This document shows, piece by piece, positions 13,884 to 26,527 of a stretch of DNA of 64,000 nt. A program made the translations under genes and the position numbers. The notes under the pieces are model-generated. The model was not told the DNA's origin and ran no database searches. It saw only the letters and a list, made by a program, of their open reading frames with translations. The stretch is from contig NC_070569.1 in NCBI RefSeq assembly GCF_026914185.1, forward strand, positions 3,906,001 through 3,970,000. The letters are read 5' to 3'. Numbering within the stretch: the first letter of the stretch is position 1; every line of letters begins with the position of its first letter. The DNA is from Puccinia triticina. Its lineage: Eukaryota > Basidiomycota > Pucciniomycetes > Pucciniales > Pucciniaceae.

Positions 13884-15749
13884 TAGATTGGTTACCTACT
13901 GTTCCAAAGGAGTATGTAGCCAGTTTTATAGGGGAACCAAATCGAACTTGACTTGTCAGTTACCTACATGTGTTTCCTCAAGCCACCGATCTGAAGATTG
14001 GCACTATCGTTCTTAAAAAATATTGGACTGGAGATAAAAATCAAATACCCGAGTCGATTGTTTTTTTCTTTTAAAATCAGGGGGATTGATCTCAAACTTA
14101 ACTCAACTTGTATGGCTTCATACCCTTCATTATCGCAAAAATTCCAAATTTGACGTACATCAGCATAACCATCTTTGCTCCTGGTTAGTATTTGCTACGT
14201 CTTGAAAAAAGTTTCAAGCATGTTGTCAAATTGCAAACCACTCGTTATCAGAAGCAAACAAACAAAAAAGATATGATAGTTATTTCAATATGAGATATGC
14301 ATTATACCACAGAACCACCGGTTTATGTGTTGGGGCTATCTCTCAAACTAGGGAAACCCTCATGGAATTGGACTGCTAATCGATAACCTCGCTATATTCG
14401 CGTGCACTTTTGCCGTCTTGGCGCACGGCTCTCGCCAGCGGGTGCTTGTGGGGCTTTGTCAAAGCTCGCTTGAGTTCGGTCAATTCAATTGATCAAAGTC
14501 CTGTTGGAGCAGCCGTGGAGCAAGCACCGACCCAACGGTCTCTCTACCTCAGCACCGCCATCGTCCACCAGTAGCCACCCTAGGTATTGGGCCAACACCA
14601 TGGGACCTTGTGTTGGTCTGACTCCAAGTCAGGGAACCACCCTCGGTTCGCCCCTCTGCCAACCAGCCCAACATGAGCATCCTGGTTAGGAGTCGGGACA
14701 ACGGTGGCTACCCCAGGGTTCGCAGTCGACACAACGACGACGTAAAGAATTGCGCCGGCGTGACTCCCCCAATGCCACTAGAACAAATTGGTGGCCGACG
14801 GGAGGCCGCCGGCGCCGCAGTCGGCGTTGCTTCCCATGCAGGCCTTGCGTCAGCGTCCGCCGTTGGCATTTCCTTGACGCAAGGCCTGCGCAAAGGAATT
14901 GCATGAAGCCCCGCTCCTGCTTATCTTCCGTATTTATAAACAAGCATCTCGCAGTCAAACCTGACTGATCACCGATGGAGGGGTCATTGCCGGCCCAACC
15001 CAGCCATACAGTCGGCCTGCTCAGCAGGGACCAAAATGGTTGGCTGGGTAAAGCCATGACACTAATTTTACCTGACTATCACGCCGACATAATGTGCTGG
15101 TGGCGTTGGCATGACAGCTGGGTCAGATGGGTCAGAGCAACGGAGGTCTGACCCATCCCCGGCGTTGACCTGCCTCCGCAGTCGAATTTGCGGTGGGCAG
15201 GTCAGACCAGACCGCTTATTAACCTCGCCGGCAGGCCAACGCAAATGCAAGTTCGGATTCGAGCGCTGGTGTAAGATCGTATCTAGGGCCAGTAATGGCC
15301 CCACCCATCCACCGACTTGCTGTTGGATCGCGGTTGGGTGTTGATGGTGCGCAGGACCCAACGTGCTAATTGTAGGAATGGTCCCCGACTTGCTCAACAG
15401 GCTCGCGGTGGTGTATATATAAGTCAAATGCTGTCGGATCCAAGTGGACTTTCTGTTAGGCGCCACATAATCTGTTTTCCGATCACATCACGTTCATTCA
15501 CATCTTCTTTTTATAATAGCTCTAATTCCTTCACATCCTTCACTTCCTCACTGCGGCCAGGCAACTCGTTTGCTTCTGATTGATATCGTGATTGCCCAGA
15601 ACAACTTAATCTGTTTACTTTACTTGAACCCAAATTCCGAAGACTACACAAGCCGTCAAGCTCCGCGCACCCACTTTCTCTATCAATCCCATCTCGTTGA
15701 CCGGACTAGCATACCCTGTTCTTGCGCTTGTAGCTTTCTTTCGAAGACG
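13884..15749. other. Intergenic region, 5' flank of the subtilase gene
   Basis: 13884-14400 is AT-rich 3' flank. 14400-15400 is more GC-rich, with several overlapping open frames on both strands that share no recognisable domain and lack exon structure. A TATA-like gtatatataag at about 15413-15423 lies about 330 bp before the subtilase start and is followed by a C/T-rich leader (15480-15560), a plausible core promoter. Confidence 0.45.
15413..15423 (+). promoter_or_regulatory. TATA-like element upstream of subtilase
   Basis: gtatatataag is followed by a pyrimidine-rich stretch, then the ATG at 15750. The distance implies a leader of about 300 nt. The call rests on position and composition only. 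Confidence 0.35.
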
Positions 15750-17640
<1,891 letters not shown>

Positions 17641-18934
17641 AGTGAAATTGAGGCATCACAGCACGTTGAGCTCGCTTAAATTATCGTCCGGTAAGCTGCT
17701 CGCACACTTACCCCCAAGATAGCCATGATTCTGACTCTGATTCATTTCGACCATACCTTCAAGACATAAGGTCTACTATGATTCAACATTTCTCGGACGG
17801 GAAAGATTTTTGTACTTTCAGCAGTACGTCTTCTTTTCCTTCTCATTGCTCTTTTATTCCTTTCATGCAGACGAAGCTCACCCCGAGTAATACTTGACTT
17901 TTCTTCCTTTCTTTGCTACAAACCCGTAATATTAATATCATGTTTTATAGTTTGCTGTAAGAGCAGGATTTAAATACTCGGTTTTCACTAGTATAGCAAG
18001 ATGTTGGAAACTTGGTTATGCTTAATAATAGTCCACGAAAACAATTCAAGTAAATTCTTCTTAAAAGCAGACTTGCAGAGTAACTGTTACATCACAGAAT
18101 CTGTCTCGTTGCGCAATCTTCATGCCCTCGCTGGGTGCCTACGGGCGAAGGCCCCAATGGCTGCCAATGATCCTAAAGAGCCACGTGCTGCGTACCAGCA
18201 TGCTGCTGTACAGCCTGAAGTGCGACGTGATGTTTCCCTTTCATTTATTGAATAAGTCGGCAGCATGGCTTGAAGTCTTGGTGGTTAAACTTAGAGCTTG
18301 GAGGGACGACCACCAGACCTCATGGGCAAACAAAAAAGCAATGATTCATCTTTTGGGCTGACATTGTGAACATGCTGACTTGATACCGATCGACTCACAA
18401 GCTCATCGGGATGCATATTTAGGCTCATAATCGACTCAACGTTTGATTTTCAATTGTCAAAATGCAGAACAATGTAATAGCATAGCAATACAGGAAGAAA
18501 TAAGGATACTGGAGGGTGCATGCGGCTGAGGTACTTGAAAGAGACGATCAACTGGAAATAACAAACACGCAGTCGTTCGAAAAGTGTTACGCAGTTACGA
18601 TAGGAATTAGTGTAAGAAGGTTGAAATGGATGATAGACCAATGGGCGCCATCGAAAATCACCCGGTCAATTTCCTTGCGATGCATCATGGAAGATTGTTA
18701 GGGTAACATGGTTCCTGATAGAAATATCAATCATGTAATAGCAACAAAATACAGTTAAAGATAAAACAAGGTGCTTGCTTCACATAATTTTGATTTTAGT
18801 GAGGCATTGTTATTTCCGTTGGAAAATCATGGGGATGTGGCAGGGTGATCCACGCGAAATCTGGCTATGCTTTTCAAGTTGGAGTTTGTCGGCGGAGTGC
18901 GTCCAGGAAAGCTGATTTTTGCTATAGGATTGGC
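17641..18934. other. Intergenic between convergent genes, nothing recognised
   Basis: 3' flanks of the subtilase and the BAG gene. Frames such as 18001-18255 have no motif, and composition resembles the other intergenic DNA. Confidence 0.4.
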
Positions 18935-19926
18935 CTACGTTGGGGGACCAGTTGCACCTTTCATCCGATCCAGTCGGTCTAAAGAATAAAAATCGATAAG
19001 ACTCAAGAATTTTAAACAAATGAAGGATTTTTTCTATGAAAACTGACCCAGGAGCTTTTGAACAGCCCGCACGCCCTCTTTGCGAGCCATCCTGGCTTCC
19101 GCCCATTCACTTTCAATTTCAAAGCCATCAAGCTTAAGCAATGCTTGCAAGAGCACTTCCGAGACGCCAGCAAACTCTGTCGAATCTTGAACTCGTTTTG
19201 TGGTTTGAGGATCGGGTCCATCGCCTGAAACTTCATCACTATCCATTGGAAACATGCCTTCGTATCGCTCGACTCGTGGTAGATTATCACTTAGTGTTTT
19301 CTGAGTCAACTCGTTTATTAGGGAGATTATTCGAGATTCATTCATTATTTCCAGATTAGATCCAGCTTGTGGTTTGAGATTCTGACTAGATGGCGCTGTG
19401 GGTTTAAGGTCCGGACGGTCGGATACGATGCTCCGAGTTTCTTTTGTTCCAACCATTCTGATCCGCATCGAGGGCACTTGTCGCTTCTTCGTACCAGAAA
19501 ATATTCCATTCCATAGCCTGCTTCGACTGAGAGGACTGCTCGATTGGGCGCCAGGATCCAACTGACTATCAACCTGCGATTGAAATGCACTCAGGGGTGC
19601 GCTATCATCTTTCATAAGACCCGCATTGCAGAAAAGTTTCATATGCTCCGCTGGGACTCCCGTTCGCGATGTCAGGTAACGTTTGAAACTGCCAAGGGTG
19701 AAGCTGCTAACCGGGAGGTCTACATCAAACCTAGAGCACAGCAAACATGTATCGCATCGTCAGATTATCAGTTCAAGCAAAATTAGCTCCAAGGTGGATT
19801 AGCTGATCAAACTTGACGAAATGAGAAATCAAGAAATATAAATTCAAGCCTGTGGGACTGAACAGCACTTGCAGGAGCCAGTCTAAAAGATTGGACTAAC
19901 CTTTCGGAGTCCCATATCACCTCCAT
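18935..19926 (-). CDS. BAG-domain Hsp70 cochaperone with ubiquitin-like domain
   Basis: Predicted nucleotide-exchange factor for Hsp70. Exon 1 (19901-19926) codes MEVIWDSER. Exon 2 (from 19730) continues FDVDLPVSSFTLGSFKRYL ... VPAEHMKLFCNAGLMKDD, matching a ubiquitin-like fold of BAG-1 type. A Pro/Ser linker follows. The BAG domain starts near INELTQKTLSDNLPRVERY and ends SEVLLQALLKLDGFEIESEW / ARMARKEGVRAVQKLL. Two ends are possible. Reading on gives ...LLGQFS and a stop at 19034-19036. Splicing GTCAGT...CTTTAG (about 69 nt) gives ...LLDRLDRMKGATGPPT and a stop at 18935-18937, which better matches how BAG domains end. I chose the spliced form. Family assignment is firm; the C-terminus is less so. 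Confidence 0.82.
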
Positions 19927-20289
19927 TGTCTTATCTTCAGTTATCCTGGGCTTGGGTAGGTTGGTTCGCTGTGTCTTTCTGTCCAGATAGTGGTATGAGT
20001 TATGGAACAGGGCTCGGAGACGCTTCGCGTGGCAGAATTTGTATGTAGCGGTTGAGATCTTGTCGTCGTCGGCATATATGTATCTATTTATGTATTTTTA
20101 TGTACAAGAGAGAGCGTCACCAGGCAGCCCAGATCCGACAAATCATTATCCGTGAAACCCAGCTCATATCCGGTACATGGACGCACATACAATCCTCTCG
20201 GCCTGTCTGGGCAGTCCGGATTCCTTGCGAAGTTACATGCACCTCTACAGTGCAAGAGCCACCCACCAGCACCCTCTACCAACGGCAGG
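19927..20289. promoter_or_regulatory. Divergent intergenic region, BAG gene / unrecognised gene
   Basis: The 360 bp between the minus-strand BAG start and the plus-strand gene at 20290 contain a tatatatgtatc stretch near 20075. No specific site is identified. Confidence 0.35.
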
Positions 20290-21349
20290 ATGACCAACGA
20301 ACATCTGTCTGTCCTGTCGAAACTCACGCTTGTGCTCCATCCAACGAACTGCCGGTACAGTCAGGATTTATTGTTGCTTTACTCTTCAGTGATTAGAGAA
20401 GAGATATGGCACCTTAGCTTAATTGGACCTACTATCCCGGAAAATGCAGCCGGCCCTCGAGAGACTTGGTGGGAAGGAAAGTGGTGGGTACTCTTTTTCA
20501 CATGAGCTATTTGAACATGGATAATAATGTATGTATGTAGGGTCTTAATTGTTCAGAGAAATTATTGATGATTTCTTTTACAGGTCTATGGAACAATTAC
20601 AGAACCTAGTGCCTTCGAAGTCTCCCCATGAACTCATTAATGAAATACGATCATCTTTCTCCAATGACGATATTACTCTGATAGGATACCGGGAAGGCAA
20701 TGAGACCGAAGTTCGGGTGAGCCTTCTAAGGAGCATGTAACAGTCAGCAATTCTAAACCAGGGCAAATTGGATGGTACCACCCCACGCGGCAGGTGACGA
20801 TTGGATACTCAACTTCTGCCGCTTTTACCATCCCACTGGCTCGCTTGAACCCTGCAAGTGAATCTTCGCTGACTTCGACGCAACAGCCTTTTCTCAACCT
20901 TTTGAAAATTACTTGTGAAGTTAGTCCACTCATCATGTGCCGCAATCACTCCTGAGACGTATTGCTGGTCTTCCCTTGCTTACTATACAACCTGTTTGCA
21001 GGCATACCAGCAACTGAATAGCAGAAAACATCAGAAACATATCGAGCAAGCACAGTCCGGTAGCTGGCTAGATCAAGATGCCAATCAAATCATGACCCAA
21101 AGCTCATCGTCACAAATAACTGCCGCGCCCAATCGTACCAGTGGTCTGGATCAAATGAATAATACCACATATATATCATCTCAACGCTCTTTTACAGCTA
21201 ATTCAGCTGGTCCGGGTAAGAAAGCGGTAAGCCAGCCAGCATATTTCGTAACACTACTATGATAGCAATCCTCATGTTTTTGTATGAACTTTTTAACATA
21301 GAGGATTACAGCGACCAATCGTTTTCTTGACTCAGATGAATCGGATTGA
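20290..21349 (+). pseudogene. Unrecognised intron-containing gene with an apparent frameshift
   Basis: I do not recognise this protein. Supported coding pieces: 20290-20487 (MTNEHLSVLSKLTLVL ... WWEGKWW), 20603-20716 (NLVPSKSPHELINEIRSS ... GNETEVR), a segment to 20919 (GQIGWYHPTRQVTIGYSTS ... LLKITCE), 21002-21226 (AYQQLNSRKHQKHIEQAQ ... GPGKKA) and 21302-21349 (RITATNRFLDSDESD). Later junctions agree in phase with good splice sites. Between 20716 and 20764 the frame shifts by one and only an impossible 14-nt intron would join them, so there is either a real frameshift near 20717-20735 or a sequence error. A folded head, a helical stretch, a Ser/Gln/Asn tail and an acidic end faintly recall XRCC4/XLF-like architecture, but this is weak. 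Confidence 0.5.
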
Positions 21350-22020
21350 TATGCCCTTGCACCAAATGGCATAAGGTGATTGCTGTGACCAGTCGCCTTT
21401 TAATTCAGAGGGATTAGATTGGCACAACCCGAGATATTTAACGGGTACTTGGAAATCTCATATTGAAATCGCTCTCTGTAATCGAACTTGTAGTGGAGGC
21501 TTGGAGGAACAACGAAAACAGCGCCGATAGAATCCCTGATCTTTACACAACTTGTCTTCCTGTTGCATCACTTGGGGTTTTTTCCCTCTTTAAGTGGAGC
21601 AATAATTTTAAAAGGGTACATAAAAATAAAAAAATAGAGAAGTTTGGAAAACAAAGTGTGAACTTGGCAATAAATGACCTACATAGTCATGCTATCTTCC
21701 AAGTTCCAACAACCTTTGTTAGCACCAGATAATTGTTGGTTTGTAGCAACACTGAAACCCTTATACTACATGCATTGCAACTCTGTTACAGTGTGGCATA
21801 ATGAAGAAATAACAACCAGAGAAGAGAGTATGGCGGGGTGCTGGGATCAAACAAAGTTTGATAAAGCTAAACCTAAAAAAAACTTGGTCAAAGATACTTA
21901 TGATGTATTGGCACACAAAGTACTTAAATGGAGGCTAATGTGTCACATTTAAGGACCAGTTTGGTTCAGGACCAATCATGTATTTCTGATTTAGGAGAAA
22001 TACAAGGTTTTTCATACTAA
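21350..22020. other. AT-rich spacer, nothing recognised
   Basis: 3' flank of the preceding gene and low-complexity DNA. No domain or clear repeat boundary seen. Confidence 0.4.
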
Positions 22021-22179
22021 GGCCCCGTTTGGCTGCTGCGTTATACATCATAAATGGTCAAATTTATGATGTGCAACCCCAGGGGTCTCAAAGTTTTGGT
22101 GGCAGTAGGGGGTGAACTTTGGGTCGCGCGTCATAAATTTGACCATTTATGACGTATAACACAGCAGCCAAACGGGGCC
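22021..22179. mobile_element. Tourist-like MITE (PIF/Harbinger type) with TAA duplication
   Basis: Long inverted termini of about 50 bp start GGCCCCGTTTGGCTGCTG and end with the complement. The 159-bp element is flanked by TAA at 22018-22020 and 22180-22182. A 3-bp TAA duplication, GGCC...GTTTGG ends and small size are typical of Tourist/PIF-Harbinger MITEs. No coding capacity. Confidence 0.9.
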
Positions 22180-23277
22180 TAAATACATGTAGTGCAGACT
22201 GTGGTTACATATATGCATGAGATGTGCATAAAAGATACTACATAGAGAAGAAAATGACATCAGTGTTTGGCAGCTGAAGAGGAAGACATGAAATGAAACT
22301 AAAGGGGATTCAATGAAATTCAAACACATAATTGCACACCAATACAAAAAATGCCAAAATGTGCTAACAGAAGTTCTGGGCCAATGTGTATTGATGCAGA
22401 TGATTGGCAAGCAAATTTGTTTTGCTGATGGAATCAATTTGGCACAGCAGGAAATCAATATGCTACACTACAGTATTCTTTGTATTTTGTTTTTTATTGG
22501 CTTATTTTGGTATATTTCCTCAATACTCAATTTAACACCAATACATCATAAAAGTGTAACAGTAATAACAAATAATTACACTACATGGCGCTACAAATAC
22601 ATGTAGTGTAATGGTCTCACTCTCAGTGCTATTTGTAGGAGCTAGTTCAATCTGCAAAAAAAGGTAATGATTCTGCTAAGCTGAATGAAAACTACATCTT
22701 CTCACTGCCAAGTCAAATTTGCAAGTTTCATAATCCTCAATTTTTTTGTCTCTGACATCTGTGTCCCTCAATATACTTGATCTGCAGCTTTGGTGCACCT
22801 TGGTTGCTTTTGTAAGAAAATTTACTTTGCTTTGACTTTGCTCCATCCTGATTTTCTCATCTTGGTCCTCCATATCATACAAAATCCACATTGACCAGAG
22901 AACAATTTGGAATTCAATCAGTCAAGATGATTCAAGTTTTTATAAAAAAAATATGGTAGAACATGCTGTTCCAGTGTATCAGCTGGCCATCCCAGATGTT
23001 TCCAGGGATTCGTGTGGAATTTTAAGGTTTCTTCTGCTTCACCAGAGGCTGAATTCCTTCTCAAACCAATGCCTGCCAAAAAGTCTTACTGGCAGTCACT
23101 TTGGTTGTGTATTAATTGCTATATGTTTGTGTATGATGTCAGTGACAGTTCTGTTATCAGAAATCCAATGAGGAAGTTTGAGCTTAATTGCATTTCAACC
23201 CTTCTCATCTTGGCCACTTTCAGCATTTCTCATCCTAAAACTCAGACAACCCACAATATGAAGAAGAAAAAAACAAT
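22180..23277. other. AT-rich spacer, nothing recognised
   Basis: No gene recognised. Short frames only. Composition is like other repeat-rich spacers in the window. Confidence 0.4.
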
Positions 23278-23751
23278 TCAAGAAACTACTACCAGTTGAC
23301 AACTTGAAATGCAATATTACAAATGGACCTTTATAATATTGCCAAAAATGGGTAGTAATGTTACCAATAATGGTAATGTAACAGTTTTTTAACCTATTGT
23401 CACAGTTACTTGTAACGGCGGGGTGTTACGGTACCGCCGTAATGTAAGAGAAATTTATTGGTGTTTGTTATGTTATTGGCGCCAGCCAAGCACCGGATAA
23501 CTGACGTATTCTGGGCTAGAAACAGTCTTTTGGGGTCCGTTAGCGCATTATCAAGTGGATAACGCGCAGTAACGACCTCAAAAAAGAAGCCGTGATGTTA
23601 CGCGCAAGGCCTTCAAAGACCCCATTAGGAACAAAGTAATGGGGTGTGGCGGGTAACAAGGGTAGTTATGTTACCCAAATTGCACGGATAATGAAACATA
23701 ACATAACTACCCATCATTGATATTGCATGTCAACTAGCAGCAGCTTCTTGA
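23278..23751. mobile_element. Inverted-repeat element of the TCAAGAAACT...TTGACATG family
   Basis: The left arm (tcaagaaactactaccagtt gac..., 23278-23319) and right arm (tgatattgcatgtcaactag ... cttcttga, 23718-23751) are reverse complements. They also match the compact hairpin at 26247-26342 and the outer arms at about 59122-59158 and 63099-63141. The interior (23340-23715) is richer in GC and in GTTAC/TAACG words. No coding capacity and no clear duplication. Confidence 0.65.
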
Positions 23752-23850
23752 TTATTATTATTATTATTGCAGTGCCAGTTACTTGTTCATTTATTTTCTT
23801 TACTTGCACCTACCAAAGTTCCAAACTGAAAATAGCAAGAGGATATGATT

Positions 23851-24434
23851 AGGACCCAGGAAACCCCCCATAAATGACTGTAACCTAAAATCCAGAATTT
23901 GGCCAAAATTCATAAATGTTTTGACCTCATTCATACACGTTTTGGTACGTACTCTGAGAGTACTTCCCAACTTTCCATACATTCTCCGTGCCTACCATTT
24001 TTTTCTCCGCAGGGGGCACCGGGCCTGCATAAACATAGAAAAAAAAAAACTCAGATTTAGGATCTTTAAACCCTCTCAAGGACCGGCACACGCCAGTCAT
24101 CGAGTGGGTCTCAGCCTACTCATTGGGCACAGTCCGGTCATCGAGTAGGTACACAACCCACTCAATGAATGGCACACACCAGTCATCAAGAGGGTACACA
24201 ACCCACTTGATGACCAGCACACAAGTGGGCTGAACCCCACTTGATGACCGGTTAGTGCCTCTGGCACTATGAATAGTGCCAGAGGCACTATTCATAGTTT
24301 TCATACCTTTGTGGTGTGTACGTTTGACCAAAAAAAAGGCCATTCATACACATTTTGTGTGTACCATTTTTGTTTTTTGCCCAAAAATCCATACATTTTG
24401 GTTACAGTCATTTATGGGGGGTTTCCTGGGTCCT
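23851..24434. mobile_element. TIR element carrying a CCGGTCAT minisatellite
   Basis: Inverted termini of about 40 bp (AGGACCCAGGAAACCCCCCA... and complement) bound 584 bp. The middle (about 24075-24265) has tandem and inverted copies of 'gaccggtcatcaagtgggt'-like units, the same core seen at 38.8, 39.6, 50.9-51.8 and 53.6-56.1 kb. No transposase. Flanks att / ata are not an exact duplication. Confidence 0.75.
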
Positions 24435-25167
24435 ATATAATTGCAAGCTTAACTAAGCCTCTGGGCAGGAGCGGGAGCGAGCAGCGGAGCTGTCCACGCC
24501 GGTGGAGGCCTATGCCTTAAGTCGGAATTCCCTCACTATTTTGTAGTGATTTTTGAAAAGTATGACTTTTCAATGTTTGAGGACTTCTTTTGGCGTGCGT
24601 GGGTTGCTCAAACCGCTTGTTTGAGCAAAAAAAGTTCAGAGTATGATTTTATAAAATTCATTATAAAATCACAAGGTTCTGCATTTCTTCTGGTTTTGGG
24701 TGGGATGAACAAGAAGATGCAGCTCTTCCAGAAACCCCAACCAAACATCCTCAAAGTTTTGAGGATGCCGTGTGAGTGCAGCTTGAAGTTTTCTCCCACC
24801 AAAAGTGGGAAACTCATCTCACAAGTTTGCCAACCTAAGGCCCAAGTTCGCAAACCAACCAGCCACGCTTTGTGTGGCTGGCCCCCCGCAGCCGCAGACT
24901 TGTGTTAATTTCAATATGATTGTGGCTTTGGACTCCAACTAGATGGTTCAAGACCCACACAAACAATTTATGATAGATTATGAGGAGAGTTTAGGACCCA
25001 TACCATGGTCAATTTTTTCTATTTTGGATCTATTTCTTTTGATTTTTTAATTCCAAGATTAAAAAACTCCACCAAAAATTATTTATGCACCTGGAGACTG
25101 TTGAAATAGAACAATTTGTCCAACTTTTGAAACATCAACTGCTATGGTACAGGCCATTAGATTCCTT
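24435..25167. other. Spacer with a short dispersed repeat, no gene
   Basis: 24448-24505 is a copy of the aagcttaactaagcctct repeat family. The frame at 24546-24908 shows no domain. Microsatellite-like 'ctacccaccat' repeats occur at 25228-25281, inside the next element. Confidence 0.4.
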
Positions 25168-26211
25168 CACCAGGAAAAAAAAATAGTCACTTGATGACAA
25201 GTGACATCATGCCAGCTCCAGCGGGCTACCCACCATCTACCCACCATCTACCCATCATCTACCCACCATCTACCCACCATCTAACCAGTTTAAGAATTTC
25301 CACAGGAGATCCTCAGTTTTTGCTGGGCACCACTGATCCCCATTTCTGGTCAGCTGATACTCAGCTTTAGCTCCCAGCTTATGCTCAGCTTTGGTGCCCA
25401 GCTCATGCTCAGCTTTGTTGCCCAGATCAGAACCAGTCCTGGCCCAGCTTATTTTCAGCTTTATTCCAGTCATGGCTCAGCTTAGACTCAGATTAGGACT
25501 ATCATTGGCCCAGCCAATGCTCAGCATTGGACCAGTATTGGCTCAGCTGATTTTCAGCTTTGGATAAATCTCAGCCCAGCAAATGCTCAGATTCTGAGTC
25601 TGACCACTCCTGTAACAGCTTATGCTCATCTGTGGACCAGCCTTGGCTCAGCTGATGCTCAGCTGTGGACCAACCTTGGCTAAGACAATGCTCAGCTGAT
25701 GCTCAGCTGTGGACCAGCCTTGGCTCAGCTGATGCTCAGCTGTGGACCAGCCTTGGCTCAGGTGATATTAATCTTTTGGATAGTCTCAAAAAATCTGATA
25801 CTCAGCTTTGGAACAGCCTTGGCTCAGCCAATGCTCAGCTTTGTATGCTCAGCTTTGGACCATTGTTGGCTAAGCTGATGCTCAGATTTGGAATATTCTT
25901 GGTCCAGCTGACACTTGGATTTGTTTCAGGCTTGGAATATCCAATGCTCAGCTGTGGCCCAGGCTCAGCCAATGCTCAGCTTTGGCCCAGGCTCATTCAA
26001 TGCCTACTGCTCAGCTTATGATGAGCATCAGCTGTTCCTGGGAAAAAATTAGGATCAGCTGACTGTGCCACATTGAGTGCTCTGGTGCAGTCCTGCAAGC
26101 TCTACAAGTGCTGGTGGAGCAGACTTGGAGCAGCGCTGGAGTAGCTCTGGAGCAGAAATCAAAGCTGCATCATGTCACTTGCCATCAAGTGACTATTTTT
26201 TTTTCCTGGTG
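25168..26211. mobile_element. CACCAGG-terminus TIR element carrying a GCTCAGC minisatellite
   Basis: The left end CACCAGGAAAAAAAAATAG continues tcacttgatgacaagtgaca. The right end is its reverse complement over about 45 bp. A 3-bp duplication CTT flanks it (25165-25167 and 26212-26214). The interior from about 25340 to 26030 is a decayed tandem array of about 33-bp units (gctcagctgatgctcagctt plus tggaccagccttg). The CAC start and 3-bp duplication suggest a CACTA/CMC-type non-autonomous element. The MITE at 48785-49000 has the same terminus. Superfamily placement is inference. Confidence 0.85.
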
Positions 26212-26246
26212 CTTGCACCTCATAGATTGACTTACACTGTGAAAAA

Positions 26247-26342
26247 AACTCAAGAAACTGCTGCTAGTTGACATGCAATATTACAAAGGCACATTTGTAA
26301 TATTGCATGTCAACTGGCAACAGTTTCTTGAGTTTTTTCATG
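26247..26342. repeat. Compact perfect-looking hairpin, about 43-bp arms
   Basis: aaaaaaactcaagaaactgc ... gacatgcaatattacaaa is followed within about 10 nt by its reverse complement. It is the smallest member of the family at 23278-23751 and the outer arms around the hAT at 59-63 kb. Confidence 0.8.
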
Positions 26343-26527
26343 TTCATGGCCACTTGTAATTGGAACATTGCTGGTGTTTAGAATTCCATTAAATCAAACA
26401 AAATCTAGTCTAGTATTCAAAACAATCAATTAGAAAACAGGTCTAAAATTATCTATATGTTCTTCCATAATCATTAATATTATGTACAATGAATCTGAAT
26501 TAACCTCAGGGTGAAGAGACTGGCTGG

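Noticed and set aside
14686..15466. Long overlapping frames on both strands between the HMG and subtilase genes
   Set aside because: GC-rich DNA with several frames open at once; no motif, no splice structure.
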